DNA of 64,000 nucleotides from Henricia sp. BOLD:AAB3569 (lineage: Eukaryota; Echinodermata; Asteroidea; Spinulosida; Echinasteridae): contig JBBELK010000032.1 of assembly GCA_037783545.1 (NCBI GenBank), positions 930,001-994,000 of the forward strand, written 5' to 3'. The notes under the pieces were generated by a model, which was not told the origin of the DNA, ran no database searches, and saw only the letters and a program-made list of their open reading frames with translations. Positions 44,101 to 53,300 of the stretch are shown here, piece after piece; the first letter of the stretch is position 1; the number at the start of each line of letters is the position of its first letter. The translations under genes and the position numbers were made by a program.

Positions 44101-46080
44101 GCACCATTTTACACGGAAAAAAAAACCTGTGGTGTTTGTTACCATTGCTATCAACACTTTTTCATGCTGCATTTCTGAAAGCGCAACACGTCAAACTTGC
44201 GCGCAAAAAGGCTTGTTGAAGTATAAACAAATTAATTTTTAGTGCTTTCTAGTGCATAAACTGCACGTTTTGTATGGATTTTACACTGTATGCACATATA
44301 TGCGTTCACCCCATGAACTAGTTTGTCAATTTCCAATACCTTGGGAAGTTAATATCGACTATCCACCCTCAAACCACGTTATATTTGTGTAATATAACAT
44401 TTGAATTCTAAATTTTTGGTTTTTTTCATTCGTCATTTTTTAAAACCCCCACACTACCTTAAACCAGTATCCTGAAACCTTAATATTAAATTTTGTTTTA
44501 ACCCTTGCCTTGGTCAGCTTTTTGCTCCTGCATCCTACGGAACTGCTCCATGAAACTGCCGTCATTTGAGAAGATGTTTGCCGCTGCCTTGGTTTCTGTA
44601 GGGGCCTGATTGTCGGGGGCAGCCGTTGGTTTTGGAGGTTCAATGGGTGCTGGTTGGCTGTGTGTTGTTGTTGGTGCACTTCGCCCAATATTGCTGCAAG
44701 CAAATTTAAATTTAGACAACGATTCTAAAGTACACCCTCATCACGAAACAGCTTTTGTTAATTTTGCCAAAAAATGGAACCACGATTAGTATAAAGGCTG
44801 TTCACACACACGAGCGTACTATGAGTTAGTTACAAGTTTTTTTTATTTTGGTACGAGTCGGTTAGAATTTGATATGAGCCCAGTACAAGTTGTCCCAAGT
44901 GTACTTCAAGTTTTACGAGTCAACTATGAATTTCACGATGTTATTACGAATTAGGCAGGAATTTCTCAAGTAAGTCACGAACTATGAGTGTGGTATGGGT
45001 TTGGTACGAGTTACCCGACTTAAAGGCAGAGGCTCGTCAATGCACGCGTGAGGCCAAATTTGTGCCACGAAATACGCAGCTATAGCAAAGGCATGGAGCT
45101 GCGTATTTCGTGGCACGAATTTGGCCTCCACGCGCATTGACGAGCCTGTGCCTTTGAAGGAGTGTGTCCAGATCACCTTTAATTTTTGAGCACCCCCATT
45201 TTTCCCATGGGTGTTGAGATTTTGATACCATATCATTTGTCATATTTTTCTCATTACTATTCTGAAATTTCGTGCTCTCAATCCGTAGGCTATATTTTCA
45301 AGGATATCGTAAAAAAATCACTGATTTTTGTAAACTAATTTTTCCAGGGTCGATCTCACGAAGCGCTACGATCCTTTGAGACACATGTTAAAGTGGTTTA
45401 CCCGTCACAAGTGGTGTTAAGCACAAGCTCTAGATGCACGTTACTCGAGACGCACGTTGCAGTGGTTTACCCGTCACAAGTGGTGTTAAGAACAAGCTCT
45501 AGATGCACGTTACTCGAGACGCACGTTACAGTGGTTTACCCGTCACAAGTGGTGTTAAGAACAAGCTCTAGATGCACGTTACTCGAGACACACGTTACTC
45601 GAGACACACGTTACTCGAGACACACGTTACAGTGGTTTACCCGTCACAAGTGGTGTTAAGAAGAAGAAGAAGCGCTTCGTGAAATCTGCCACCGGTTACA
45701 AAAAACAATACTGAGTGATTACACCAACATATTTTGCTTTCACATCCAAACTGGTGATTGCAATTTATACGATTGTTGGCTTAGAACGAAATCCATTTTC
45801 TGGAAATAAGCACAAATCTCATGACTTACAATTTAATGCCGACAGCAGCTGCCTTCTTGGACGTCTCCTCCTCCCGTTTTTGTTTTTTCTCTGCCATCTT
45901 ACATTGGATTTCCTGTTTCTTTAACTCAATGAGACGCTCTTGTTCGCTGATCGCCACGGCTTTAGACTGGCCGCGTTGGTCCGGCCAGCTGCCTGGTTGG
46001 GCCATTTGTCCCTGTTGTTGTTGTTGTTGCTGTTGGTAGTTCGGCCAACTAGAACCGGTTCCTCCGGCGTGGAAAGACAT
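29151..46080 (-). CDS. SUGP1: SUGP1, SURP and G-patch domain splicing factor, complete
   Basis: SUGP1 is a nuclear spliceosome factor; in humans it works with SF3B1 and activates DHX15 through its G-patch during branch-site selection. Exons: 45830-46080, 44503-44693 (or 44509), 43687-43902, 42001-42112, 40292-40398, 39084-39427, 37999-38173, 36155-36322, 31495-31579, 29908-30043, 29151-29177; about 603 residues against 645 in human. The start ATG (46078-46080) has an in-frame TGA two codons upstream. Domains: poly-Gln near 16-23; [17 protein letters not shown]; Asp run near 210; one SURP module about 226-275 ([25 protein letters not shown]); RKRKSRW at 303-309, resembling a U2AF-ligand motif; [45 protein letters not shown]-patch about 522-565 ([14 protein letters not shown]); C-terminus [20 protein letters not shown]. 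The human protein has two SURP modules; only one is found here. Intron 8 hosts a retrotransposon. Confidence 0.96.
29221..29315 (-). repeat. tRNA-like SINE heads, duplicated
   Basis: On the minus strand, GCCTCATAGCTCAGCTGG followed by TAGAGCATCTGCCCGGTG is a good tRNA 5' half with a strong A box. A second, shortened GCCTCATAGCTCAGC...ATCTGCCCGGTG follows. No matching T arm closes either copy. It resembles the head of the tRNA-like copy at 17481-17550, so a tRNA-derived SINE family is the likely source. It lies in the last SUGP1 intron. Confidence 0.55.
29359..29715. mobile_element. Element made of GCAACTAGTTGC-type repeats
   Basis: Left ATAAAGCCTAGCGTACATC and right GATGTACGCAAGGCTTTAA are inverted ends. 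The interior repeats GCAACT, CAGTTGC, AACTGATCAGTTGC and CACATCGACAGCAA in both orientations. SUGP1 intron 10. Confidence 0.65.
30075..30530. mobile_element. Fold-back MITE family E, copy 1
   Basis: Left CTCCTCAAAAAAAATTCGGA, AGTCAAGTTTGACTGACGA and TCATTGGAAAGCCCTGTTAT are mirrored at the right (AATAACAGGGCTTTACAATG, TCGTCAGTCAAACTTGACTT). The arms are about 200 bp with a short centre (GCATTCCCCTTTTGATTGG). Copy 2 is at 40631-41106. SUGP1 intron 9 (29908-31579). Confidence 0.85.
31730..35396 (-). mobile_element. 3.67-kb unit: retrotransposon ORF enclosed by 34-bp terminal inverted repeats
   Basis: 31730-31763 (GGCCAAACAAAATAAATGGT, then GTGTTTACGGTAAC) is repeated in inverse at 35363-35396 with one mismatch. 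Both sides are flanked by TTA (31727-31729 and 35397-35399), a 3-bp duplication as expected for PIF/Harbinger-like DNA transposons. Just inside, CCTACCTGG.ATTTTT occurs near both ends but in direct orientation. The only gene within is the endonuclease/RT ORF at 31979-35059. It is most simply a non-LTR element inserted into a DNA element, but a co-mobilised unit is not excluded. It lies in SUGP1 intron 8. Confidence 0.8.
31979..35059 (-). CDS. Intact non-LTR retrotransposon ORF2: AP-like endonuclease and reverse transcriptase (RTE-like)
   Basis: 1026 residues without a stop or frameshift. The N-terminal EEP endonuclease (about 30-285) has GTWNVRSL (Asn36), ITETHMP (Glu66), [16 protein letters not shown] (Asp173, Asn175) and GSDHYLV (Asp269, His270). 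The RT domain (about 505-790) has [20 protein letters not shown] (Asp643), [15 protein letters not shown] and the catalytic YADD (752-755). The C-terminal region ([29 protein letters not shown]) is typical of RTE-type elements often labelled craniofacial-development-protein-2-like. No ORF1, RNase H or long poly(A) was seen; a short TATAGTATAGTAGTA-like run follows the stop on the coding strand. It copies RNA into DNA at endonuclease-nicked targets. It has the same orientation as SUGP1. Intactness suggests a young copy; the clade is inferred by eye. Confidence 0.94.
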   Translation of the reverse strand: MVTRGKPRLSRTIRSDVVPTVLPNYVQKPLCVGTWNVRSLVSDSSKKHQLANAVDTYGLEVLGITETHMPGMGTEVLDNGALLCFSGRTDGVRRLGVGLLLSKKVKDTLISYTYVSERIMTARLRSRQINVSVTVVYAPTEETELRIKEEFYQHLINVQDNLPRQDIKIILGDLNARVGKDYQLHPGVMYRHSMHDLTNDNGSRLINFCSLNSLTIGGTLFEHKDIHKGTWLSPDGRTVTQIDHILVSRRWSHSLLDVRSLRGADVGSDHYLVRGFIRIKLKVEYQRRGQQVRQPAIEHLRDKSKIDEYNNALRQCFMDTDETDLENMWDNFKTKVVCTSYEILGDKPKRRRIQHLSDETQQLLQQRSKLKRRDPSDANRAEYSRVNKLVKRSCRSDDNMWASRLAQELEESSRRGQQRDVWQMIKALSKRPRSKPTVVRDKDGVIISDLSAQLDRWAEHFSELLNPSATAQIDIGEQELDEDTEECFPCLCDTDNPPSMSEIEMSLRKLKNYKTPGLDGITNEQLKYGGDVLKDQIKLLFGKVWEEEKIPKDWSKGIVVIVPKKGDVTICANNRGITLRSTTSKLFQIIFLRRISVGLEKLLRDNQCGFRRNRSCIDQLFSLHNIIFNCLEFNLPLYVNFIDFRSAFDSVHRDFVWRCFKHYGLPQKYIRIMRAFFEETVSAVKFNGELSSWFPVTSGTGQGDIQGPPIFNVCINWALEIAQNRKALTRGAILQKRMSSRQPEVAVMDLDYADDIAAMDNTKAGLQETTNLISECCNYAGLCINAQKTKVMTVSKSANQRPLRKEDMLEITLDGLPVDQVTEFTYLGCIISSDGRIDKELTVRVQKATTAFNCLWNIWRHRNINVKTKVRIYNAAVVTVLTYSCETWNTTQEQLQRIETFHQSSLRRILKIKWYHHISYNDVLRQANSVKAEDIIASARLRWYGHVVRMSDKRLPHYLLDWMPRHGKRSRGRPRTSLMDVTMKDLSAATGHVGITHVHGKQLAIDKKEWRKIVNQRALGSGHSDD
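35423..36002. mobile_element. Two fold-back family H-type elements
   Basis: 35423-35540: GGGCCGATTTCACAAAGCGC and GCGTCTTAGGAAG against GTCGTCTTAACTTTTGTGAA and ATTGACCCC. 35765-36002: GGGGCCATTTTCATGGCGCC, AGCAAAGAAATTCTGTGC and GCGCCATGAAATTGGCCCC. Both lie between the TIR-bounded retrotransposon and SUGP1 exon 36155-36322. Confidence 0.65.
37039..37300. mobile_element. MITE family J, best copy
   Basis: Starts AAAAGGCCCATTGTATCATT, then TTCATGAGTTGACAAGAAAA, AGTGTTGATAGCAATGGTAA and a central hairpin AAAAAGTCCCGTGCACGGGACTTTTT (37205-37230). Partial copies: 3840-4018, 5985-6300, 10900-11062, 40395-40625, 43918-44160. Adjacent 37302-37400 has GCTTCAAACGTCG and CGACGTTTGAAGC in inverse. SUGP1 intron 7. 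Confidence 0.65.
38617..39070. mobile_element. MITE family D relative, partial
   Basis: The left is the family D hairpin arm (GCGCCCAGGACCCTAGCCAG, TTTAAGATTGGCCAAACC). The right end GGGCGGAGCTTACTCGATCA and GTCTATT matches 13239-13793. The middle shares GCGATACGCGTAAAGC and GTGTGCGTGTGCGTGTTCC. It ends 14 bases before SUGP1 exon 39084-39427. Confidence 0.7.
40631..41106. mobile_element. Fold-back MITE family E, copy 2
   Basis: Same arms as 30075-30530 (CTCCTCAAAAAAAATTCGGA at the left, TCCGAACTTTTTTTAGGAG at the right). Both copies show the pair TTGGGGATGTGCAGCACAGC / GTGCAGTATAGC on opposite arms. SUGP1 intron 4 (40399-42000). Confidence 0.85.
41571..41723. repeat. Inverted repeat GGTCTGTTTTTCATCCGTTT
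   Basis: Left CTTTCCTTAGGTCTG and TTTTTCATCCGTTTTGCGTG are mirrored by ACGCAAGACGGATGAAAAAC and GGACCAAAGGAAAGG. The centre repeats GCGTTGCGTTTGCGC and CGTCTGTAT. It is probably one more small non-autonomous element in SUGP1 intron 4. Nearby 41490-41780 is rich in GCAAATATTTGCAAA words. Confidence 0.6.
43918..44160. mobile_element. MITE family J, partial
   Basis: Contains TTAAAGACAGATTACATGAT at its start (a family A-like end), then family J words AATTTCAGCCACATACATG, CACCATTTTACACGG and GGTGTTTGTTACCATTGCTA. It is possibly a recombinant of the two families. SUGP1 intron 2. Confidence 0.5.
45020..45157. mobile_element. Hairpin MITE family B, best copy
   Basis: Near-perfect palindrome: TTAAAGGCAGAGGCTCGTCA, TGCCACGAAATACGCAGCT, then AGCTGCGTATTTCGTGGCA, TGACGAGCCTGTGCCTTTGAA. 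The arms are about 60 bp around CAAAGGCATGG. Its left TTAA fits the shared TTAA|AGG termini. SUGP1 intron 1. Confidence 0.85.
45393..45660. repeat. 69-bp tandem repeat inside a fold-back element
   Basis: Units start GTGGTTTACCCGTCACAAGT at 45393, 45462, 45531 and 45632. The first two spacings are exactly 69 bp; the third is 101 bp because ACTCGAGACACACGTT is repeated two extra times. The array is enclosed by family H-type ends (GATCTCACGAAGCGCT at 45354 and AGCGCTTCGTGAAATCTGCC at 45670). Since 69 is divisible by three, a spurious 88-codon ORF runs through it. Confidence 0.9.
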
Positions 46081-46232
46081 GCTTCAACGAGTAACTATTT
46101 TCTATTTCAAGAGTTTGGATTAGTGTAAATTAAACAGTGTATTATAAGAGGACTGTCCAAAGTTGTCAACATTTTCACGGAACTACAAAGAGTGGAAAGA
46201 TTACCATGCACAAACACCCTCTGAGACCCCAT

Positions 46233-46302
46233 GCACTAAACCTAGTTGGTAGAGCAGTTGGCCATGTATGCCAAGGACCTGGGTTCGAATCCCAGTCGGT
46301 GC
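46233..46302 (+). tRNA. tRNA-like SINE head, possible anticodon TGT
   Basis: The anticodon stem TTGGC/GCCAA is perfect with loop CATGTAT. The T arm CTGGG TTCGAAT CCCAG is perfect, and the B box GGTTCGAATCC is exact. The acceptor ends GCACTAA/GTCGGTGC pair mostly, with a mismatch. Base 33 is A instead of the usual T and the D arm is degenerate, so it is unlikely to be a working tRNA-Thr. The tail ACTGCAATTTTCTTGTGTTT recurs at 46662-46690 after a second truncated T arm (GGTTCGAATACCAG), as expected for a SINE. Confidence 0.6.
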
Positions 46303-46992
46303 ACTGCAATTTTCTTGTGTTTCTAAATTCATCTCCAATTGTCAATCCCATCATATATACCTTCAATATACTAATAATGACCTCTATAGTGAATGGGTTG
46401 GCATGGATTTGCCACCGCCCACCACCCCCCACCCTTCCCATCGGATCGATGCGAACTCTTCGGAATATTGGAACATTGGGACGAGTGCACCTATTCAGCA
46501 AATATCAGAGCCAAGGGACAAATTTCATTTGCGTGAGTTTGCCACAGTCAGATTTGGGGTTAGAAACGATTCCAGGGCGGAGGATCTACAGGGCTAGGGC
46601 GGAGGATCTACAGGGCTAGAGCTGAGGTAACCTCAGCTAGGTTCGAATACCAGTCGGGGCACTGCAATTTTCTCGTGTTTCTAAATTCATCTTGAAATAT
46701 ATTTTCTGGTAAATTTCTGTGACTGTGCAAATCGCCGCGAGAAAGTAAACAAAGCAACCCAAACTGCAAACACACAACGGTGGAGTTGGTTTGAGTCGAG
46801 TTGGCAAACGGTCGAGTTGACTCGACTTTGAAGTTGAGCTAGGTACGGTAATAAACGGTAGGGTTGGTTCAAAGGTCGAGTTGGTACAACCAAGACAACG
46901 GTCGAGTTGGTTCGACATGTTCGACAAGTTAGTTCGAGTCGAGTTGGCAAACGGTTGAGTTGACTGTAAAACAACGTACTAGCACTACTTAA

Positions 46993-47097
46993 CTGTAATT
47001 TCGCTCCCCTTTTAACAATCTGGCATTTGCTGTCACTCTACACTGCTACAGCAGCAGCAATTAATGCCAGATTGTTAAAAGGGGAGCGAAATTACAG
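46993..47097. repeat. Hairpin with perfect 30-bp arms
   Basis: CTGTAATTTCGCTCCCCTTT and TAACAATCTGGCAT are mirrored by ATGCCAGATTGTTA and AAAGGGGAGCGAAATTACAG. The loop contains GCAGCAGCA. It is bounded by TA-rich sequence; a small non-autonomous element between the SINE remains and the SMN promoter side. Confidence 0.85.
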
Positions 47098-47377
47098 CAC
47101 TTTTTGTAGGGATAACCAACTAAGACCCCAATGTACACGTACACTGTGCTGGAGTTTTGCTTGATGAATTTTTACAAGTACAACACTTTTGATTGGCTTA
47201 CGTGCGCTGACCTAACCAGTGTTGTCGTTTTTAGTCCAATCGTCATGTCCCTTTCAGCATTCATTACCGCATTGTTCTAGATGCGCCAAAAGAGGGCGGC
47301 ATAACACATTACCAGAGCTAGGGCTGGGCAAAGCAAAGAGTGGCAAGAAGTAAAGTGCAAAAACCACTTACTTTATC

Positions 47378-50300
47378 ATGACTGAATGCCATGAAATGAA
47401 CGAAGCTGTTGTTTTCCAAGCTAGGAAGGTAAGAAAATGAAGTAACTTACTGCAGAATGGACGCAGCATGCAGTAGACTCGAGACAGTTTGTCTGTTGTC
47501 ATGGTTGTCATTGTTTTATCGAGACAACTCGACCGTTGGTGTGACTGTAACGGGACTTAATATGTGCATGGAGGAATTTTTTTTTATGTGCATGTAGTAA
47601 CCTAGCTGAGATAATCTCAGCTCTTGCTTTATCATTTTTCATTGGGATGTGGTCTTTTCACCGGCAGTAGAGCTGAGAAGGTTTTAGACAGAATGATTCT
47701 GTCCCTACGGGATTGGCATAGGGACAGAAGTAGCCCTACAAATAGGGCTGTAAATAGCTCGCTTTTCAAATCTGACTTATTAGTATTACAGTCGCAAATC
47801 ACAGCCCTACTACCAGGGTGTACGTAGAGGCTAAATTTTTAACTGCTGAAATCCGAGAAAGTTCCACTACAAATATCGTCCGAAGCACATCAGACCAGAG
47901 CACTTTCACATAGGCCTACACCATTGCAATCCTGAGAGTGAGAGTCTAGTGTTTCATAAAACACACCCAAAAATTTCCTTCTAGTTGTGTCCTACAGTGG
48001 TTTGAGATGTCCATGATTGAAAAATGATTCAAAAAAAAAAGACTTACAGAACCGTTTTTGAAGCCAAAATTTCCTCTTGCGTGGAATCAGGACCAAAGCC
48101 ACTAATTCGTAACAGTGCCCTCCAGTGTCCAGAATTTACAGTTACGAAGGAAATCCTTGTCCTGATTCCACGCAAGAGGAAATTTTGGCTTCAAAAACGG
48201 TTCTGTAAGGATTTTTTTTTTTGGAATCATTTTCCAATCATGGACATCTCAAACCACTGTAGGACACAACTAGGAGGACATTTTTGGGTGTGATTCTAAT
48301 TTCGAGGCAAAATGACAACAATCCACTTTATGAAAGGAAAGCTCACTGACTAAGAAGGTTTAAGAACATGAACACGCTATCACAAAACAGGACAAAACAA
48401 ATGTGTCATTTTCTCACCGTGACACACTAATTCCCCCTGGGACCCAAACCTTGTCAGGCATAACCACTACGCAGGTCCTTGAGGGAAATAACCAACCACG
48501 ATGAATATTTAGCCAACAATTCCAGCGAAACAAACCGGTATGCTCACAGCCTAGCCGTTGTCTTGTGTTCAAAAATATACTACCGGTATGTGTCTAGTCT
48601 GTGTACAAAGGAATACCAATGCGCGCATTGGTTACCAGACGTGATCTAAAAATATACTATGTGTCTAGTCTGTGTTCAAAGGAATACCAATGCGCATTGG
48701 TTACCAGACGTGATATAAAAATAACTTATTTTTAGATCACGTCTGGTAACCAATGCGCATTGGTATTCCTTTGTACACAGACTAGACACATAGTATATTT
48801 TTGAACACAAGACAAAAACGGCTAGGCTGTGAGCATACCGGTTTGTTTCGCTGGAATTGTTGGCTAAATATTCGTCGTGGCTGGTTATTTCCCTCAAGGA
48901 CCTGCGTAGTGGTTATGCCTGACAAGGTTTGGGTGAGTCCCGGGGGGGAATTAGTGTCACGGGGAGAAAAATGACACATTTTGATTTGAAGTTTTTTCAG
49001 ACATGTGTCAGATAGCGTGTTCATGTTCATACGTAACCTCGGCTCTAAAAGATTACCACATGAAAAAATTTGAGCCGAGTTGAACCTTGTCAAGTAGTAA
49101 CCTTGTATTTACTGTGCATTATTCTATAGCCATACATGTGTGTGCCCATACATGTACATGTTCATTGTTTATATGCACCAACTACTAAAAGTCAACATGG
49201 TCAAGGGCCACAATCTGTTGATGATGTCATTGTCTGAGGATTATTATGGGATAGAAGGTCTGATCTATAATGGCTGCCTAATGAATGTATATATTGTGAT
49301 TCTCCCGTAATTGTGTCAATAAATCAAGTGTTATTGTTGAGATGTAAAGCCAAAGTTATCCAGTGCGGCATCATTCGAACATAAAAAGTGTAATTAACCG
49401 TTACATGAAGTGCTCAAACGGGTGCACACCTGGCACATGTATTTTGCCATTTTTGGATGTTGGTAAAACGCGGAACGGTGGAACGGAACGGTGGAACAGA
49501 GGGGTGGAATGGTAGAACAGAATGCGGAACATGGTACAATAGAACGGAACTGTGGAACGGAAGGGTGTAACTGTTTGACGAGCATCCCCAGAAGGTTTGA
49601 GTACTAGACTAGTGTTTTACTGACAATTTAACATACATTGTATTATAAATTTGTTTTCATCATGGCTTTCCCTTCTTTTATCGATACTTAGGAAGATGAC
49701 AATGACATTTGTGATATCTGGGATGATACTGCCCTCATCAAAGCATACGACAAAGCAATTAAAATCATCAGGGTAAGGTATTTATTAGTTAGTGGCCGTC
49801 CAAAGTTGTCAACATTATCACAGTTCTACAGAGAGTAGTAATTTTCAAGACTTTCCTCCTTCCCTCCCCCGAAATACTACTTATCAACATTTGTAAAACA
49901 GTGAAAATGTTGACATCTTTGGATGGCCCCTTAATACATGTATGCATGTGCTTTTGCATTAATTTTGACTGTTAAGCGCATTGAGAGATCCACAGTGAGG
50001 ACTCAACTCCCGAAATAGAGAAATTCTCCCCTTCTGGCGAAGTTTTTTTCCCTCGATGCAGAGATTTTCACCCGATCGGGAGAATGATATTCTTCGTAAA
50101 CATTTGAGCACGTATCCGCTCATTTGCGCATGCATAGAATTAGCTAAAACAGAATTGGGTGAAGCAAGGCAAGTTTTGCAAAAAAAATCATTGAAAATCT
50201 ATGTAAATTTGGCTTTTTGCCGATAATTTGGCACCAAAGACGATCGTTTCTGGTGTAATTTGTGGTCTGTGCCTAAGGACGGCACGGTTTTCATGACGAT

Positions 50301-53300
50301 TATTGTAGATTTTATGCCTGGATTTCACCTATGGTCGCATATTGTAAAGCGTCTGCATCACTGGGGTCACGTGACAAGGCAAATTTTAGGGCCATATGTT
50401 CTGATACAATTGTCTCCCGATTGGTAGAATTCGCCAGAAGAGGAGAATTTCTCCCCTTCGGGAGTTTGAGTCCTCACTGATCCAGTGGATCTGAAATGCG
50501 CTATACATGTATAAGAACTTGCTATTATTATTATTATTTTTGCATTCCACAATATGGACATTCTTATAAGTCACTCAGTGGATTACGTTTTTCACCCATT
50601 CCATGTATGGCACAGGGCGGAATCTATAACCAAGTCATTGTACATTTTGACGTTCTGCATAGGTAGAATACCATGCACGAACACCCATGAGTTTCGTTGT
50701 TATTACATATTAACCATGTAAAAATGTTAGTTTGATGATAAAAATGCCAAAATTAGGAGGGAAAAGTGTCATGAATTTACTATGGAAAAACATATAATTC
50801 TTGAGAGTTGTCCCCTAGGTTCAGTGTGTGGGGTCCCTGTGGGTGTCCGACCGTGCGTGGTAATCTTTCTGATAATTTTTACAGCCACTCTCCTATGATT
50901 TGTGACAGGGACATTGTGTCTCGACTTCAATGCTCTGCCTGCAGCATATAAACATTTGTTTTGGTTTTATATTCAGGGTGGAGGTAGTAACGAAGAAAGT
51001 GGCGATCCTGAAAAGAATCGAAAATCTGGCAAGAACGCCGGCCGAAGAAAGAAAAAGAAACAGGGTAACCAAAGAAAAGCCAAGAGAAAACGTGTGGTGA
51101 GTAACAGGTAGTCTCTTTGGTAGTGTTAGGATATCAAACCGAAAATCTCAAAATATTACATGATTGGAAAACTTTTAAAAATAGGAACAGCAGCATCACA
51201 GAAGGCGTGAGGTCAAAATAGAAACGGTCTGTATACCGGGAAATGGTACATAAACGATACACCGTTGCACGGTTTTCAGTGAACAAGCAAACGATTGGCA
51301 ATGTTCAACCCGGCCTACGTTCGCCGAACAATAGAGAGCTTATCGGATTTTGGGCCACCATTGTGTGACTACTCCTGGCTGACTGGCTGCCACTGTTTAT
51401 CACGTGACCGCCCGAACAAGGGTGTTTAACCACAACCCATTCACGCCCCGAATCTGTTACATGAATTGACAAAGTTCAATACACTGGTATATAATTGTCG
51501 GCCTTGTCCCTTGTTTCTGTTGCAGTGGAAAGTCGGTGACAGATGCCGTGCCGTGTACACAGAGGACGAGTACATATACGATGCGGTGATCAAGCTGATA
51601 GACCATGACAGGGCCACGTGTTGGGTCACGTTCATGGGTTACGGGAACGAGGAGGAAAAGGACTTGGATGACCTCATGTCAGCGGGGTCAGAGGCAGCCT
51701 CGCCTACACGACCAGTTAATGGAGACTTTGAGGTAAGGTCAACTCAACCGTTGTACCAACTGGACCGTTGTACCAGCTCGACCGTTGTACAAACTCGACC
51801 GTTGTGCACTAAATCGGACAAGTCAACTCGATCATTGTCTAACTCGACCGTTGTGTGTTCAATGGGAAAAGTCAACTCGGCAGTTGAGTCAAAAGTGGCG
51901 GTTTGTAAAAGCGAAGAGAAGGCGAATCATTGGCAAAATTTTAAAAATTTCACTTTCGCTTGATCTGCGCGAGGATTCGCGTCAAGATAAGCATTCATTG
52001 CTGCAGTGCAAGCAGTTTTTATCTTCTTTTTATTTTATTTTATTTTTAATTTTTTTTTTCCTGACCGATTCAACGTATTGTGATTCGTTTTGCTTGGCAC
52101 AAAATCGCGCACTACAAGATTAGAAAGAGCGGTACGCACAACGGTCGAGTTGGTTCGAGTCGAGTTGGTTAACGGACTAGTTTTTCTAACGGTCGAGCTG
52201 GTACAACGGTGGAGTTGGCAAACAGTCGAGTTGACTGTAAACCGAAAAACCAGGTGGAATAGTTGAAACCACTGAATGATATGAACCAGATGCGGTATTC
52301 ACAAAACTCGACCTAAGCGGGGTACTTAAATCTGTCTTAAATTTAAGCACCTCACTAAGATAAGTGGAACACTGAATTTCATATTTACAAAAGATTTATG
52401 CACTTTGCTTATCTGAGAAGTCTACTTTACCGTAATCAATTAGTGCATGCTTAACACTGTTACGTCGCAATGTCGCTGCTATCAAAGCAGCGTATACAAG
52501 CGTGGATGTTTCTAAAACATTTGATTACTGTGTGTGTGTATCACACGCACGCATTAGGCGCATGTTGTGCGTGCATATGCGTGCACGTACCACATGTACG
52601 TACATATTGTGCTAGCTATGCGGTAGTATCGCAATTATCAGTCCCGAACAAATAGACGGAAACGAAGGCTTTCTAAGGTCAGTAACTCAATAAAGATTGA
52701 AATGTGTAATCTTCCAATGTCTAAACTGTTTAGGGGTTCTCTGATTAATATTCGTTTCTCGATAACACGCTGGCCGTAAAAACACTGCAATGGCAGCCGA
52801 ATGGCTCACCATTAAAACGATTTAAGACAGGTCAGATTACACTTAAACTTGAGTCCCGAAATTAAGCAGGAGACTAAATAAAAACGCGTTGTTAATAGTT
52901 GTTAAAGTTTTAGATTTGACTAAAGTCTAAAATTTAAGCGGGACACTTGAATTTTCTGACTTAAAGGCAGTATATACATGATTGGTATCTCGAAAATCAA
53001 AAATGTTCACAGATTTACACCTAACTTAAACAATATAAACATGATGACCGTAGAAAACTTCCCCGGAAATGGTTTTGTCTGAAGTGCTATGGTCTTTGAG
53101 AAATGAGTAAAACAATTAGTTTTCGTCTCATGAGACGAAAATTCAATTCGCCCCAAAACCATTTCGCCCAAGTGCCATTTCGCCCCAAATCACTTAGTCC
53201 AAACACTACATCGCCCAAAGGCTACTTCGCCCCAAAACAACTTTGTGCACAGACCGTGGTTCAGGGCGACATGGTTCAGGGCGGAGAGATTTTGGGGCAA

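Larger units (their letters stand above)
46081..47377. promoter_or_regulatory. Divergent SUGP1-SMN intergenic region
   Basis: Only 1.3 kb separates the start codons of SUGP1 (-) and SMN (+), so both promoters must lie here or nearby. No TATA box is convincing. The region is packed with a tRNA-derived SINE (46233-46302 plus tail), a duplicated GGGCGGAGGATCTACAGGGC (46575-46615), TCGAGTTGG repeats (46785-46965) and a hairpin (46993-47097). The unique part nearest SMN (47100-47377) is the best promoter candidate. Confidence 0.5.

Noticed and set aside
45393..45659. 88-codon repetitive ORF
   Set aside because: It is produced by the 69-bp tandem repeat, whose length is a multiple of three.
46137..46619. 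160-codon plus-strand ORF upstream of SMN
   Set aside because: It runs through a SINE and a repeat also present at 23510-23640; no SMN-like or splice context.
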